A stretch of DNA of 64,000 nt from Dolomedes plantarius. Lineage: Eukaryota; Arthropoda; Arachnida; Araneae; Dolomedidae. Under the pieces are notes generated by a model. That model worked only from the letters and a program-made list of their open reading frames with translations, did no database searches and was not told where the DNA came from. The position numbers and the translations under genes are program-made. The stretch spans positions 215,064,224-215,128,223 of the forward strand of contig OU015495.1 in the NCBI GenBank assembly GCA_907164885.2. The letters run 5' to 3'. Below, piece after piece: positions 1 to 11,610 of the stretch (the stretch's first letter is position 1; every line of letters begins with the position of its first letter).

Positions 1-421
1 GGGGTTTCTTTTTCTGGTACTTTAAATTAATTTATCGTCACGTTCATAGCAACGAAATAGACAAAACAATATTTTTTTTCTTGCTAATGCGGCAGACGAT
101 TGGAAATTATCCACAAAAAAATATTAAAATACAGTAAAAGATATGTTCCTTAAACTGTACTATATTAACTGTACATTATTCTTCAGTATGTTCTATTAGA
201 TTTAATTTGAATATTTTCTTCTACATTATTTTGTCCATAAAAATATCTGTTACGATTTTTTTTATAAATATATTTTTTCGTTTTTTTTTACATCAATTGC
301 ATACATTGATTGTTGTATTTATTATAAATATATTTAAACATATTTTTTGCATGAATTGCATACATTGAGCGTTGTATATAATCTGAATGTACTCCGTAGC
401 GAAGTACGGGTTTTCAGCTAG
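1..421 (+). mobile_element. Non-autonomous Helitron, 3' part (window-truncated)
   Basis: The sequence matches the internal and 3' portions of three complete copies at 3882, 10845 and 43036. Shared text includes the 'gcggcagacgattgg' block (shared with the 3882 copy; 'gcagcagacgattgg' in the 43036 copy) and a 'attgcatacattga..gttgtat' block. It ends in a Helitron-type terminus: a 5-bp stem (CCGTA/TACGG around GCGAAG), eight spacer bases, then CTAG followed by a host T at 422. The 5' end lies before the window. No Rep/helicase coding is visible, so it depends on another element for movement. Confidence 0.85.
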
Positions 422-3400
422 TGTAGGTATATTTTCTTAAAAAATAAACGACGAATTATTATTAAGTTTAATATAAAGCACAACAACTAACGTTTTAATA
501 GGAGATATTTTAACGAGTTATTAACCATGAATTCTGTGCTCGAGTTCTCAGCAGAAGCAACAACAACAGTGAATTATGTTGTTTACAGGTGATAATGACA
601 AACACGGTAAACAGCCTCTGGTAAAACGATCACTTGGCCCTCCTACAAGTTAACAAATACCCCTAAGGGTTCCTCCCCACGGAGTTTACATACAAAAAAT
701 AGCAGTAGAAATTATTCCAGCATTGTAATATTAAAAAAATGCACTATACAAAGTAAATTCGCTCTTCCATCAGAAATGGATTTTGTTACGTTACTGGTTA
801 TGTACAAAATGACTATTTACATACGACGAGCAGTTTCACCATGTTTGAGTGAGGTTATTTTACTTTATCCATTTAAATAAGTTTCTTTAAACAAATTAAG
901 TAAATAAATAAATAATCGGTAAAAAATTTATTTAATTCACTTTGTAGAGGTAAAAACTATTAACTTCACGGTGACTTTTACTAGGCTTTGCCGTACATTA
1001 TAACTAATGTATGACGTGTATATGCATGTATGCATTTACGCAATCACTCATCCAAACCACAATTCTCTTGATAATAATATGAAATTACCAAATCGTTAAC
1101 CAAATCAAACTACACACAATAGATGTCAGCAAACAAACAATATCCCAAACGTCCTATCGGTGCCTTCCTTAGATCGTAAATTCATAATCATATCGAGAAA
1201 AAAAAATTATCAAACTCCTTGCACAATAGAAATGCAACGATACAACTAAAGAATTGGGGAGAATTCAAAAAGATGCAAACAAGACAGACAAAACAATGGA
1301 ATTAGGCAGACTAGTTATGACCCAGTAAAAAGTGACACTGGAATGTTACTATCGGAATTTCTTTAATCTATCAATGCTATCAATGTTTGTATAATTTTCA
1401 GATTCAAAGAATGTTTTCCCTAAAAAAAAAAAAAAATACTAAATGAAAATGAATTGGATTTCTTAAAACCTTGCAGGAAAGAGGAGGTTACTTTAAAATG
1501 ATTCCTCGGAAGAACACTGCCAATTTCTGCAAAAAGGACCACATTAAGCACATTTCTACTTAGAAAACCCTACCGTATTTATAACCATTAACGAATGATT
1601 GAAAAGCACATAAACTCTCCCACTTATATTAGAAACACAGGAAAACAACTCCGGCGACGAAAAAGAAAAAAAGAGCACGTGACAACCTTTAGTTGACAAC
1701 AAAACTGAATATGTCCCGACATCTTCGTTACACAGTGAACACCCGACTTAATGAAGCTTTAAAAAGAGGAGAAAGATCGATTTGGCGTGCCGCACAATGT
1801 GAATACACGCGATTTGTGAGGAATTCCGCAAGATGCAAACAATGGAACTAGGAAGCGCAGTATATGACCGAAGCGTAGCACGAATAACCCACATACTACA
1901 ACTCGACACCTAATGAGGCAAGGAGCGAGTGTGGCCGGGTGAACGCGTGTAATCCTCTCTTATATAGGAAGATGGATATCGAAGAGCCTCAGATTTTAGT
2001 AGGAGGAATGAGAAACAATAAGAGAATCACCGAGTAAGGTAGATCACTCTCGAAATCTGTGAGGACTCGAAGAGAATGTAAAGATGGATTAGGATAAGAA
2101 AATTTTCTCTGTCCTCAGATGATAACGACTTCAAAATATCTCAGCCATGTGAATATTCAAACGCGGACATTGTTCTCTAAGAGAAAGCACTTCGGATTTC
2201 CTTTATTTATTTATTTTTTTGGGAGGGGGGGGGGTTAAAATACACTGATATATTCCTTCGAAATTTAAGAAGGGATAATAAAAAATCCCTAGTTACATGC
2301 AGATCAGAGAAATGATAGCATAATTCCACTAATATCCCACAAATATTTTAAAGCATTCTGGGAGGAAAGAAATAACTTTAAAAAAAATTATAGGTCAGAA
2401 TGGAAAGAACGTGGGAAAAATGAAGAATTTAAAAAAAATTAAAAAAAAAAAAATTAAGTACACTGCGCGGTGTACCTACAACTTTTTTTATATTTTTTTA
2501 AAAACTTAACAGTCTACAAAGGAGCGTATTTTAAAATTTTAATTGGATATCGCTGAGATTTCAAATATGTTCAAATATTGGATTCGCCGAGGTTCGAAAT
2601 TTTTCGCTATTCTTAGCGAGAATCAAGCGCTTCGTTAAATTTCCTATTTTGCAAAAGTTTTATTTTTCTTTCAAGGTCCGTAATTTTCGAGTAAATACAG
2701 CCATTGAACAAAAAATTTCCACGAATTTTGCATATTTTGCGGCGATTTTTCCCGTTTATTTAATTCATTTAAAATTAAAGTTCTTCATGTTACTAATGCA
2801 CACAAAAATTCTTGATGAAAATTGATAACTTGGTTTTAGACAACGTAAAAGCAACCGCCCACAGTAGATTTCCCAAACCGATAAAAATATAATCAGACAC
2901 TATCAAATGCCGAAACTCCCATTCTTAATCACTTGATATTGGAGTTTTTTTTTCTCATATTCCCTAAGCATCGCAAAACGGCTACAAATTTTAATCTAAC
3001 AAAATATCTACCAATTCTGACTTTTTTTAAAATTTATTACACACAAAAAATACCGGTACATTTACTTGTTTTATGATTCAATAAATTTAATATATAGAGT
3101 TGCGAGACGTCACAGAAAAGTTGTCAATATTTTTTTTCTTCATAATTTTAGTCGCATTGACACGCATTGTCGCTCATTTTGTGCAAGGAAGCAGAAATAA
3201 AAATTTCTACGTCAATACTGGAGTATATTCACCGGGGGCTCACTTAATATTTCAAGCATGAAGAGATTCGATAAACTGAACTAGATGCAGCGTGGCTTTG
3301 GGAGAACTCTTGTTACACGAAAGCAGGGGACGTACAATTTGAAGCCTATGGCTACAAACATCTTTGCTTAAAGCGGAACTCAATTTCGATAGATCTGGAA

Positions 3401-3442
3401 TCGAAGAAGAGTCTTTAGTGGTCATGTTAGAATAAACCCTAG

Positions 3443-3443
<1 letters not shown>
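422..3443. other. No gene or element recognised
   Basis: AT-rich sequence without open frames of note. Two similar short stretches, 'agatgcaaacaa' followed by 'aatggaa.tagg', occur near 1270 and 1830 and may be a small local duplication. A T-then-G homopolymer lies at 2213-2234 and an A-rich tract at 2420-2457. The 1740-2100 part is somewhat less AT-rich, but I see no exon in it. Confidence 0.5.

Positions 3444-3519
<76 letters not shown>
3444..3519. repeat. (AT)n microsatellite
   Basis: About 76 bases of uninterrupted AT dinucleotide, just upstream of the Tigger-like element. Confidence 0.97.
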
Positions 3520-3520
<1 letters not shown>

Positions 3521-3881
3521 CCTTGGTATACAGTAAAACCTCGTTGATAATCCGGATCGGATTTGTAGACTTTTTTTTAAAATTTAATGCTCACATTAGA
3601 TAATAATCTTTAACTATGAACGTAACTACAAGCACGCCAAATATTCTCTTTTTTAGTTCGATTCAATGTACAGTTCCTGCATAGTACATTCTTACAATAA
3701 ATTATGGTATTGAAATGCGTTTTGTCGAGTTTAAGAAAGCTTTAGTAGAGTGTCACGGGGCGTTGACTCAGAAAAGTTATTTTTATATTTTTTAAACAAT
3801 ACTATGTCATTTTGTTACAAAACTTAATTTTTTATCGCAATAAACGGTAAGTCTGCTTTGTTAAGGGTTTTGTTTTGCTTA

Positions 3882-4445
3882 TCTATGTATATAAAACAGT
3901 CCCGTAACTGACTGACTCACTGACATACAACGCACAGACCAAACCGCTGGAGCTAAAGGGCTGACATTTTGCATGGCGATTCTTCTTATGGTGTAGGGGT
4001 GCACTAAGAGAGATTTTTCAACAATTCTTCTTAGATATTTTTTAATTAAATTTTTAAGCTGTTTTTGTAACTTTTTTTAAGTTTGCATTTAAAATAATAA
4101 TTTGAGGGTTATAAAATTTATATCGCGAGAAAGATCATAAACATTCCTTTAAAATGAAATCTTTTTCGAATCTTTACGTCGATTTTCTGATTTTTGGTTA
4201 ATTTTTAAACATTAATTTTTAGAATTTGTTTTATTAAATGCCGATCACGTGACTTCTTTTTCTGGCACTTTAAATAAATTTATCGTCGCGTGCATAACAA
4301 CTAAATAGACAAAAAAATATTTTTTCCTTGCTAATGCGGCAGACGATTGGACATTATTTTGTCTATAAAAATATCCCTTACGATTTTTTTTATAAATATA
4401 TGAATTTTTTTTACATCAATTGTATACATTGATCGTCGTATTTAT

Positions 4446-4512
<67 letters not shown>

Positions 4513-4585
4513 GCATTAATTGCATCCATTGACCGTTGTATTTAATTTGAATGTACTCGGTAGCGAAGCGCGGGTTTTCAGCTAG
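3882..4585 (+). mobile_element. Complete non-autonomous Helitron, copy 2
   Basis: Starts with TCTATGTATATAAAACAG after host A (3881) and ends with CTAG before host T (4586), the A|T insertion rule of Helitrons with no target duplication. Near the 5' end are 'actgactgact' and 'cagaccaaaccgctgg'. The internal block 'gcatggcgattcttcttat' is shared with copies at 10845 and 43036. The 3' end carries the short GC hairpin around 'gcgaag'. It contains an (AT)n tract and no coding sequence. Inserted into the Tigger-like element at 3531-4651, so it is younger than that element. Confidence 0.9.
4449..4512. repeat. (AT)n tract followed by poly-T inside the Helitron
   Basis: About 49 bases of AT repeat followed by a T run, at the same internal place where the 43036 copy also has an (AT)n tract. 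Confidence 0.95.
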
Positions 4586-4653
4586 TTAACCATATTACTC
4601 GGATTTACGGTTATTCGGATTGCCTAAGTCCGGATAAACAAGGTTTTACTGTA

Positions 4654-4706
4654 CACTGAAGTTATACCTAGTTATACATTGAGGTCATACCCAGTTATAC
4701 AGTGAA
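4654..4706. repeat. 23-bp tandem repeat, about 2.3 copies
   Basis: Units start 'cactgaagttatacctag' and 'cattgaggtcatacccag', then a third start 'cagtgaag'. The repeat directly abuts the right end of the Tigger-like element and runs into the terminal repeat of the next MITE. Confidence 0.75.
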
Positions 4707-4919
4707 GAAGGAGCATTTTTCTTCGATAAGAAATCATTAATCAAAATGTCGCCTATATATATATACACACAGTGAAACTTCTCTATGGCGGCCATTCATG
4801 GTTCCGAGTGTGGTTGTTTCTAAAAGGGTAGCCGCCCACAGAAGTTTCACTGCGCGCGTACGTGCAGTGAAATTTTGCTTCATGATTTCTTATCAAACAA
4901 AAATATTCCTTCTTCAGTA
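4700..4919. mobile_element. MITE with about 50-bp imperfect terminal inverted repeats
   Basis: The left arm contains 'gataagaaatcatt' and 'gaagaagga'. The right arm contains their complements ('atgatttcttatc', 'tccttcttca'). The arms are about 50 bases each with scattered mismatches. A second, unrelated MITE sits between them at 4770-4852. The family is not identified. Confidence 0.65.
4770..4852. mobile_element. 83-bp MITE nested in the 4700-4919 MITE
   Basis: Begins CAGTGAAACTTCTCTATGGC and ends, on the other strand, CAGTGAAACTTCTGTGGGCG, giving near-perfect 25-bp terminal repeats with a core of about 30 bases. The CAGTG.AACTTC form resembles pogo/Tigger-like ends. No TA duplication is preserved at the borders. 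Confidence 0.7.
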
Positions 4920-5812
4920 TTTAACTATATCGTGCAAGAAAAATACTTCAACCCACGGAAAGCCCACCACATCGAAGCAACCTACAAACCGATTTTAAAC
5001 TAGGACATAAACTTTGCGAGTCAAATTTTGCACAACATATGAGATAAAAAAAAATAATGAGCAATCAAACAACTCAGACAACAGACTGGACACACACTGG
5101 AAGTAAAAATCAAATTAATGAAGTACTGCTATCGAGCGATAGTGCGACTGTCACAATTATAATAAACATGCATCACGGCAATTAATTGAATAAAACTTGA
5201 AGATTATCGCAACAGAGGTTGCATCACTCACGCAGTTCAAGGTAAACCGTATGGTTAAGAAATCAAGCATGGGACTTCCGTTCGTAGGGAAGGGAGAATA
5301 CAAAGGCTAGTGTTATCACATATTGAAACAAGGCTCACGTGATAAACGGTGAAACTCCAACAGGATACGAAACGCTACACGCGACAGATGATATTGAGAC
5401 ACGCTATCCAATTACAGGCATTTAGAGATACATGCAAATGATCAGAAAGTAACGACATAAAGCAAATTTAGCAAAATCGGAAATCAGAACAAAAGGGTAA
5501 TGTATTTAAGTGATTCGATTTGAAATTTTGACGAAAGTTCACAAAAACAACTAAGACGATAATCAATACAACTAATTGCAGTTGTCTCTCTGAATTATTT
5601 CAATGTTAACCACCCCTATCACTAATGCATATATAATAACACGAAAGGGAAATTAAAATGAATAAACTCACTTAATATCAATGTTTATCAGGAAATGGCA
5701 TTCATTGACAGCAGGCATGCACTCCGTTCAAGTTCTGAAATTAACGCACGATTTTCGAGTTTCTTCAACCTATCTTAGTTAAACTTTTTAAATGCAAGGC
5801 GTTATTTAGTAC
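4920..5812. other. No gene or element recognised
   Basis: AT-rich, without recognisable coding or repeats. Confidence 0.5.
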
Positions 5813-5964
5813 AGTGGAATCTCGATATATATATATGAATGTGTGTGTGTGTGTGTGAGGGGGTGGGTGTATTAATAATTTGGAGGTGAGAAAGATAATA
5901 CGAAATAAGCGTTCTCATCCTGAATGCCAATAATACAAGACACGAATGAAACACACACACACAC
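5813..5964. repeat. Solo MITE end plus AT/GT/AC microsatellites
   Basis: CAGTGGAATCTCGAT at 5813 matches the terminal repeat of the MITE at 28290. It is preceded by TA and runs directly into AT, then GT repeats. An AC tract follows at 5950-5964. No matching right end was found nearby, so this is probably a truncated copy. Confidence 0.55.
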
Positions 5965-6002
5965 TTGAGAGAAAATAAAAAAAACATTACTGTTCAATAG
6001 CA

Positions 6003-6775
6003 CAGTGGTGCGTAAAACATTTTCGACCGTGACTCATTTCCTTTAAATAAAAAATCACGCGACCCCAGTGAACATTTTTGGTAGTAGAAAATTTTTCGAA
6101 AAAATTTGGAAAATGTTAAGAAAAAAAGAAATACGCAAATTTTTACAAACTATTTTAAAAATCAGTGAACTGTAGATTGTGAGCATGTATTTACTTTGCC
6201 TAATAACAATTTTTAAAAAAATGTCTTGCTTACCTTCTACACTACCATATTGAAATATTAATATGTATTTGTATTTCATTTAGTCAAAAGAGCATGGGTT
6301 CAAAATTATAAGCTTCATATTAAAACTCTGAAAATTATAAACTGCATTTATCAATATAAAAATAAATGAGAAGCGTAAACCTAGACATCGAATAATAATT
6401 GTTCAACATTTGTTGAAATACTTAAGAGTGCTACTCTCGCTTCATTTTCCGGGTTAAGCCATGATCGTTGTACGGTTTTTACAGCCACTCATTTTGAAAA
6501 GCCATTCACAGATAAGTAGAACAGAATGGGAGCAATGTAAGTTTAACCTTACACCACTGTCTGATACCTCATATAACAATATCATATTTTGTAAATAACA
6601 ATATCGCATCATATAAAAAATATAAAGAAATATATATATGAATATGTTAAAGAAAATTTAAAGCGTATTTTTAAAATTAATAATTCAATAAATTTACTTC
6701 AAACTATCCGCGACCCCTCCCCCCCCTCTCTTTTTTTTTTTTTTTTTTTTCTTTTTTAAAGTTTTCGCACCACTG
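6003..6775. mobile_element. Non-autonomous hAT-like element
   Basis: Left end CAGTGGTGCGTAAAACATTT. The right end read on the other strand is CAGTGGTGCGAAAACTTT. Subterminal GCGACCCC text occurs near both ends, as is common in hAT MITEs. The 8-bp flanks (CAATAGCA, CCGTTGAC) do not match, so the duplication has decayed or the ends come from recombined copies. No transposase is visible; a 20-plus T run lies near the right end. Confidence 0.65.
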
Positions 6776-7683
6776 CCGTTGACAGTCGTAAATTAAAAAT
6801 CACTGTACTTCAACTAAGTAATGAATACTTTTGAAGGGCTTCACGAAGAAAAGTAAGGTTACCGAATGCAAAAATAACCTTTTATAAATTTTTAAGAGCT
6901 ATTTAAAAACAGGTACTAAAATAAGAAGTTCTTAAGGACCGAACAATGTTATAATATTTTACCTCATTTAGACTCCCTCATCCAAGCATTGTCTGTTCAA
7001 GACTTTGAAAGGCGCATCAACAAATATGGATCTGCTAAAATAACGATATTTCGCCAGAAACAAATCTGTGTTTGCAGTGTCGAGTCCAAAATCGTAGTTC
7101 GGAGAAAAACGGGATTGGAAAAAATAACGGCTTTTGTAAAGTCAGTTTTTTTTTTTATGTTTAATTTTTAATCATTCTTTTTTAAAGCAAATTTTTTTCA
7201 ATTTTATTTTTGTCGAGTAAAGAGTGTGTTGGGACTAACCCCTTTAACACTAACATGTTTGTGTTTTGTTTCACATATCCCAAATTTTCACTGATGATTT
7301 AGGGGTGGAATTGGATTTAGCTTTCTGTACCTTGCAGTAGCCCTTGATTTTTCAAACATGATAACTCATTTTACCCCATTTTAGACTTAAGTTATTGAGA
7401 CCCTTCTTAAGTGTATGTGGGTTTGTATTATTAGTAATAGTTTTTGTCGACGACTTTTTGCGAAGCTAAGAAGATATGTTATTGCCAGCCTTTAGAGACT
7501 GTTAGCGAAAGAAATAATGAAAAGAACTGTATCACAAAGGATTTTTTTCACCGTTACAAGTATGGTCTTTATTTTTCCGTTTCTATGAACACAAACGACA
7601 TAAAATGAAGTAAAATGTTGAATGAAAGTGAAACACAACATCTGCGTCTGACAAAGTTGGTTGCACTCATAACATTAAAGTGT
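6776..7683. other. No gene or element recognised
   Basis: AT-rich. A weak inverted pair ('ctttaacactaac' near 7242, 'cataacattaaag' near 7667) was considered as a piggyBac-type element and not accepted. Confidence 0.45.
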
Positions 7684-7691
7684 ACATAGAC

Positions 7692-7947
7692 CAGACTTTT
7701 CCAGGGTACGGTCTACACAAGGTGTTGCGGTCCATCTAATAGCGTAGGTGTGGTCATCGTGCGCTTCCAATGAAGGTACATGTGTCGTCTACACACTCAC
7801 TGAATCATTTGCACAGTCGCATCGATTGTGAAAAGCCGATTATCCAGTCTAGCTAGCGTCGGTGTTCCATTCTTTTAGTATGCGCGTCTTAGGTCTTAGT
7901 AAAGGCGGTCACCCCCAAAATGTCTTGGTGATCGCGATCCACCCCTG
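7692..7947. mobile_element. 256-bp hAT-like MITE with perfect 8-bp duplication
   Basis: ACATAGAC at 7684-7691 and again at 7948-7955 brackets a segment that starts CAGACTTTTCC and ends CCACCCCTG (CAGGGGTGG on the other strand, a common hAT terminus). Beyond CAG/CTG the two ends agree poorly, so the call rests mainly on the exact 8-bp target-site duplication. Its base composition is more balanced than its surroundings. Confidence 0.65.
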
Positions 7948-7955
7948 ACATAGAC

Positions 7956-8860
7956 GATATTCCATAAAATATTATGATTTTTTTGTTTACAATTTTTAAA
8001 GGCCTTGGAGATTTTTTTGTGCGTTACATATCTCCTACATAAATTTCTACTCGGAGTCATGCTATAAAAAAATATCTCGAACGCTGAGATTCCAAAACTA
8101 ATCAAAGACGTTTTAATACTATCGTCACATGAAACGGTAAGATACGGATTAAAAAATGTTAGCTATACATTTGCAGGTCTTAGCTGTCCCTGCTAGAGAA
8201 ATTAAAACTGGTTCGAGATTATGTTAGTTTTACAAATTTGGCCTTTCCGCTTATGGATGCCGAATGCCTCTTCATCTCACCTTAAGTACTCGTGAAGCAA
8301 GTATGCATTCTAACTTTCGTTTCCTTTTGATAATTGTTCAAAGATTAGAAAAATCAATTAAGCACAAGATTTTAAGAGATTTTTGGAATGTCATTTTTTC
8401 GCAAGAAGACGTTTAGAAAGCCACCGGATAAAGGGCTTAAATCTGCCCCCGAAATAGATTAAAAGCCAGAGAATCTTTCAAAAGAAAAAAAAATAGATAT
8501 GAAAAACTTGAACTTTTTTTCATTATGCCACGTTTAACACCGCCCTCATCATCTTTCGGAACTCTCCAAATAGTTTTCTCCCAACTTCCTCTCATTTCTG
8601 CAGGAGAAAAATTTCTCTTCCACCGAGACACTCACACGTGCGCATGCAAAGCTATAATTTTCCGGATTCTTATCTCCAACAGAACAATTTCGTTCTCGGT
8701 GCTTGAACTCGGAATTCATTATTCCATAGCTATCTGCAGATTTTTCTTCGCGGTTTTGGAAGAGAAAAAAAAAAGAGATATTTATACCTTTTTTTTTGTT
8801 TCAACATTAAAATACGGACTGGTCTGTCATGCGAGAAAACGATGTAGCAGGAGCTATATA
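7956..8860. other. No gene recognised; one open frame of doubtful meaning
   Basis: A 132-codon frame (8525-8923, plus strand) is the longest in the window. Its translation is Phe/Lys-rich where the DNA is homopolymeric and resembles no family I know, and overlapping frames are open on the minus strand. I do not call it a gene. Confidence 0.4.
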
Positions 8861-9245
8861 GTAAATAAATCACGTACGATGGGGTGCAGCAGAAAGTCAC
8901 GCTGGCAGATCCCACTAATATAACTCATCCATCTAGAATACTCGAGAAGTGTAAAGAGAGGATGTAGCCCACCCAAGGCGATATTTATTCCCCCCTCGGG
9001 CACACGTTCGAGATTAAAAAGCGATGCCCGTGAAATTGGATTGCTTCAAATTCAATAATTTTGAATTATGAACTCAACGTCAGCTTCGCTTTTAATGTCA
9101 CTTATTGAGTGACTCCGATTTTAATCTGGATGTACGACGAAAGCGGAATTGAACCTGCCATGAATATTGACAAATGAGCGTAAATGCGAGCAGATTATGG
9201 GCTTTAAGTGAAAGCGTCGAGGCATGTTTTATGAGGCCCTATGTA
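8861..9245. other. Balanced-composition stretch, candidate conserved non-coding DNA
   Basis: About 385 bases with few homopolymers and no repeat signature, unlike its flanks. It includes a small palindromic AT core ('ttcaataattttgaa'). No coding frame spans it. Purifying selection would explain the texture, but only alignment to relatives could show it. Confidence 0.25.
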
Positions 9246-9482
9246 CCACAGTCAAAACATGAAAATGGGTAATAGAAGAAAAGCGAAAACATTATTTTGA
9301 GAACACGTTCAAAATAGAACGAAAAACATGTTTGTGTTGTTCGTCGATAGTTTTTATAAGTTTTTTTTAAATAATCAGAGATATATTAAAACCTATCCTA
9401 CCTTTTTTTCGATTTTAAATATAATAAATATTTAATTCAGTTTATCACTAATAAAATATATGGATTATGAATGACAATTATA

Positions 9483-9879
9483 CAATGGAACCTCGATGTA
9501 TCGAACCTTGATATAATCGAATTCGTTGATAAATCGAAGTTGTTCCATTCCCCTTGAACCTGCCTAACCCTCCTATGTTATTTTTTTGCCCTGCACATCG
9601 ATGGACTGGTCAGGAAGACCTCGATATTTCGAATTTTTAGTTTGCTTTGCTTTGATTGGCACCGCACCTCAACATATCGAAGTTGTTTTGATAAAAATAT
9701 TTTGATAAAATTAATTTTTATTTCTAATTATAGTGAGTATACAATTATTTTAGTGTGAACCTCTATACATCGAAGTCAGTCAGAAATCACCTCGATAAAT
9801 TGAACCTCGGTGTATCGAAATCCTCGATAATTCGAAGTTTTCTCTTCCCCTTGATGCTCGATATATCGAGGTTCCGCTG
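9483..9879. mobile_element. pogo-like MITE with internal CCTCGAT/ATCGAA repeats
   Basis: Ends CAATGGAACCTCGATGTATC and, on the other strand, CAGCGGAACCTCGATATATC. TA flanks both sides (9481-9482, 9880-9881). At least eight further versions of 'CCTCGAT..ATCGAA' lie inside (for example near 9507, 9524, 9620, 9670, 9760, 9790, 9810, 9825), suggesting repeated transposase-binding sites. It is 397 bp and non-coding. Confidence 0.8.
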
Positions 9880-9881
9880 TA

Positions 9882-10778
9882 ACACAATCCTTTCTTTTAG
9901 AGGAAAATGGATTCCTGGCTAAATCGTTTACCGAACATATTGAACCAAAAGAAATACTCAAGAATTTGACAGGACAACGTAAATAAAGAACGTAAAATAA
10001 AGAAATTGGGGAATTAATTTTTTTTAAACGAAAGACATCTCCAAATGTTAAAAAAATAAGCAACTACAGCAGACAAACGAAAATACATTTATTCATTACG
10101 ATATTAGTACGCATTAGCTAGCACAACTAGTAGCTCAATGCTTGATTAAGGCTAACAGCTTTAATGTGACGAAACTCCGTAACCTTTAAATTAGACGTAT
10201 AATTGATGTCAAGAGACTATGAGTAATCGGTGAAGGATTGTTTATAAATAAATCTAATAGACTTTTGGGATCAAATAAATACATTTCATACTCATTAGGC
10301 GAATTACTAATTAACGTGAGCTAAACATTAAGGTATGTACACCTTGAATTATGATTAATATTATACATAGTTCACAGTTGGCAACACCGCTTCGTCATAA
10401 ATCGGGAAGGAAAACTTATCACTACGTTTTTTTTCGACACCGATACATCATTAACAACCCTGATTTCACAGGAGAATGAAACTTCCGCCTGTGTGACACA
10501 ACTCCTCAAAACTCGCAGCTAGCCTCTAAGATGAATAACGCGATATGAACACACACTCTTCATTTTACTAAGGAGAACCTGTGCGTCACTTCGGACTTCC
10601 ATGGAAATAGATGTGTCGATAACGGTTAAAAAATAACCTTCATACTAAATACGACGACTGTAAATTCTGTTCCAGTAAAAATTAACAGTTTCTTATTAAA
10701 CCTTAAAAAAGAAAAAAAAAAGGCTGTTGTCAAAAATAGTTATGTCTGATTTGTTAAAATTTATTTACTGTCAGTCAC
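9882..10778. other. No gene or element recognised
   Basis: AT-rich. The 10380-10640 part is more balanced in composition but has no identified feature. Confidence 0.45.
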
Positions 10779-10827
10779 AACCAATATCCATCGAAGTTGA
10801 TCTGATGGGAATCGATGGATATTGGTT
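10779..10827. repeat. 16-bp perfect inverted repeat (hairpin)
   Basis: AACCAATATCCATCGA at 10779-10794 and its exact complement at 10812-10827, with a 17-base loop. It ends 17 bases before the 5' end of the Helitron at 10845 and does not belong to the Helitron family sequence seen in other copies. Confidence 0.9.
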
Positions 10828-10844
10828 TTTATCAATTACGGTAA

Positions 10845-11609
10845 TCTCTATACATAAAACAATTCCGTGACTGACTGACTGACAGATAACGCACAGACAA
10901 AACTGCTGGACCTAAAGGGCTGAAATTTTGCATGGCGATTCTTCTTATAGTGTAGGGGTGCACTAAGAAAGATTTTCAAAAATTCTTAAGATTTTTTGAA
11001 AATTAAATTTTTAAGCTGTTTTTGTAACATTCTTTAAAGTTTGCATTTAAAATAATAATCTGAGGGTTATAAAATCTATATCACGAGAAAGATCATACAA
11101 TTCTTTTAAAATCTTTAAAAATTAAATGTTTTTCGCATTAATTAAATCTTTTTCGAATCTTTACCTCAATTTTCTGATTTTTGGTGAATTTTTAAAGATT
11201 AATTTTTACAATTTAATTTATTAAATGCTGATCACGTGGTTTCTTTTCTTTTTGTGATGCTAAATAAATTTTGCGCCACGTGCATATAACAACGAAATTG
11301 ACAAACAAAAAAAAAAATAATACGGTAAAAGATAAAATTTAACCACTAGACTAATTTAGATGGAAGATTTTTACGAATTTAATTCAAATTAGTATGTTTT
11401 ACGGATATTAAACATACAAATTAATTGCATACATTGACCGTTGTATTTAATTTGAATATTTTCTTCTACATTATTTTGTCTATAAACATATCAGTTACGA
11501 TTCTTTTATAAATATATATAATTTATTTTTTTGTAGGCATTAATTGCATACATTGACCGTTGTATTTTATTTGAATATACTCCGTAGCGAAGCGCGGGTA
11601 TTCAGCTAG
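10845..11609 (+). mobile_element. Complete non-autonomous Helitron, copy 3
   Basis: Begins TCTCTATACATAAAACAATT after A (10844) and ends CTAG before T (11610). Shares the 'actgactgactgac' 5' block, 'gcatggcgattcttcttat' and the terminal 'gcgaagcgcgggt' hairpin region with the other copies. It is 765 bp, slightly longer than the others because of extra AT-rich sequence. No coding capacity. Confidence 0.9.
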
Positions 11610-11610
11610 T

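Larger units (their letters stand above)
3531..4651. mobile_element. Tigger/pogo-like MITE interrupted by a Helitron
   Basis: Terminal inverted repeats CAGTAAAACCTCGTTGATAA at the left and, read on the other strand, CAGTAAAACCTTGTTTATCC at the right. Both are flanked by TA (3529-3530 and 4652-4653), the target of the pogo/Tc1 superfamily. Inside lies a complete Helitron (3882-4585). Without it the element is about 417 bp, too small to encode a transposase, so it is a deletion derivative. Confidence 0.8.

Noticed and set aside
7238..7680. piggyBac-type element
   Set aside because: The inverted match is short and imperfect, and there is no TTAA at either border.
8525..8923. Longest open frame (132 codons)
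   Set aside because: Composition driven, overlaps open frames on the other strand, and matches no family I recognise.
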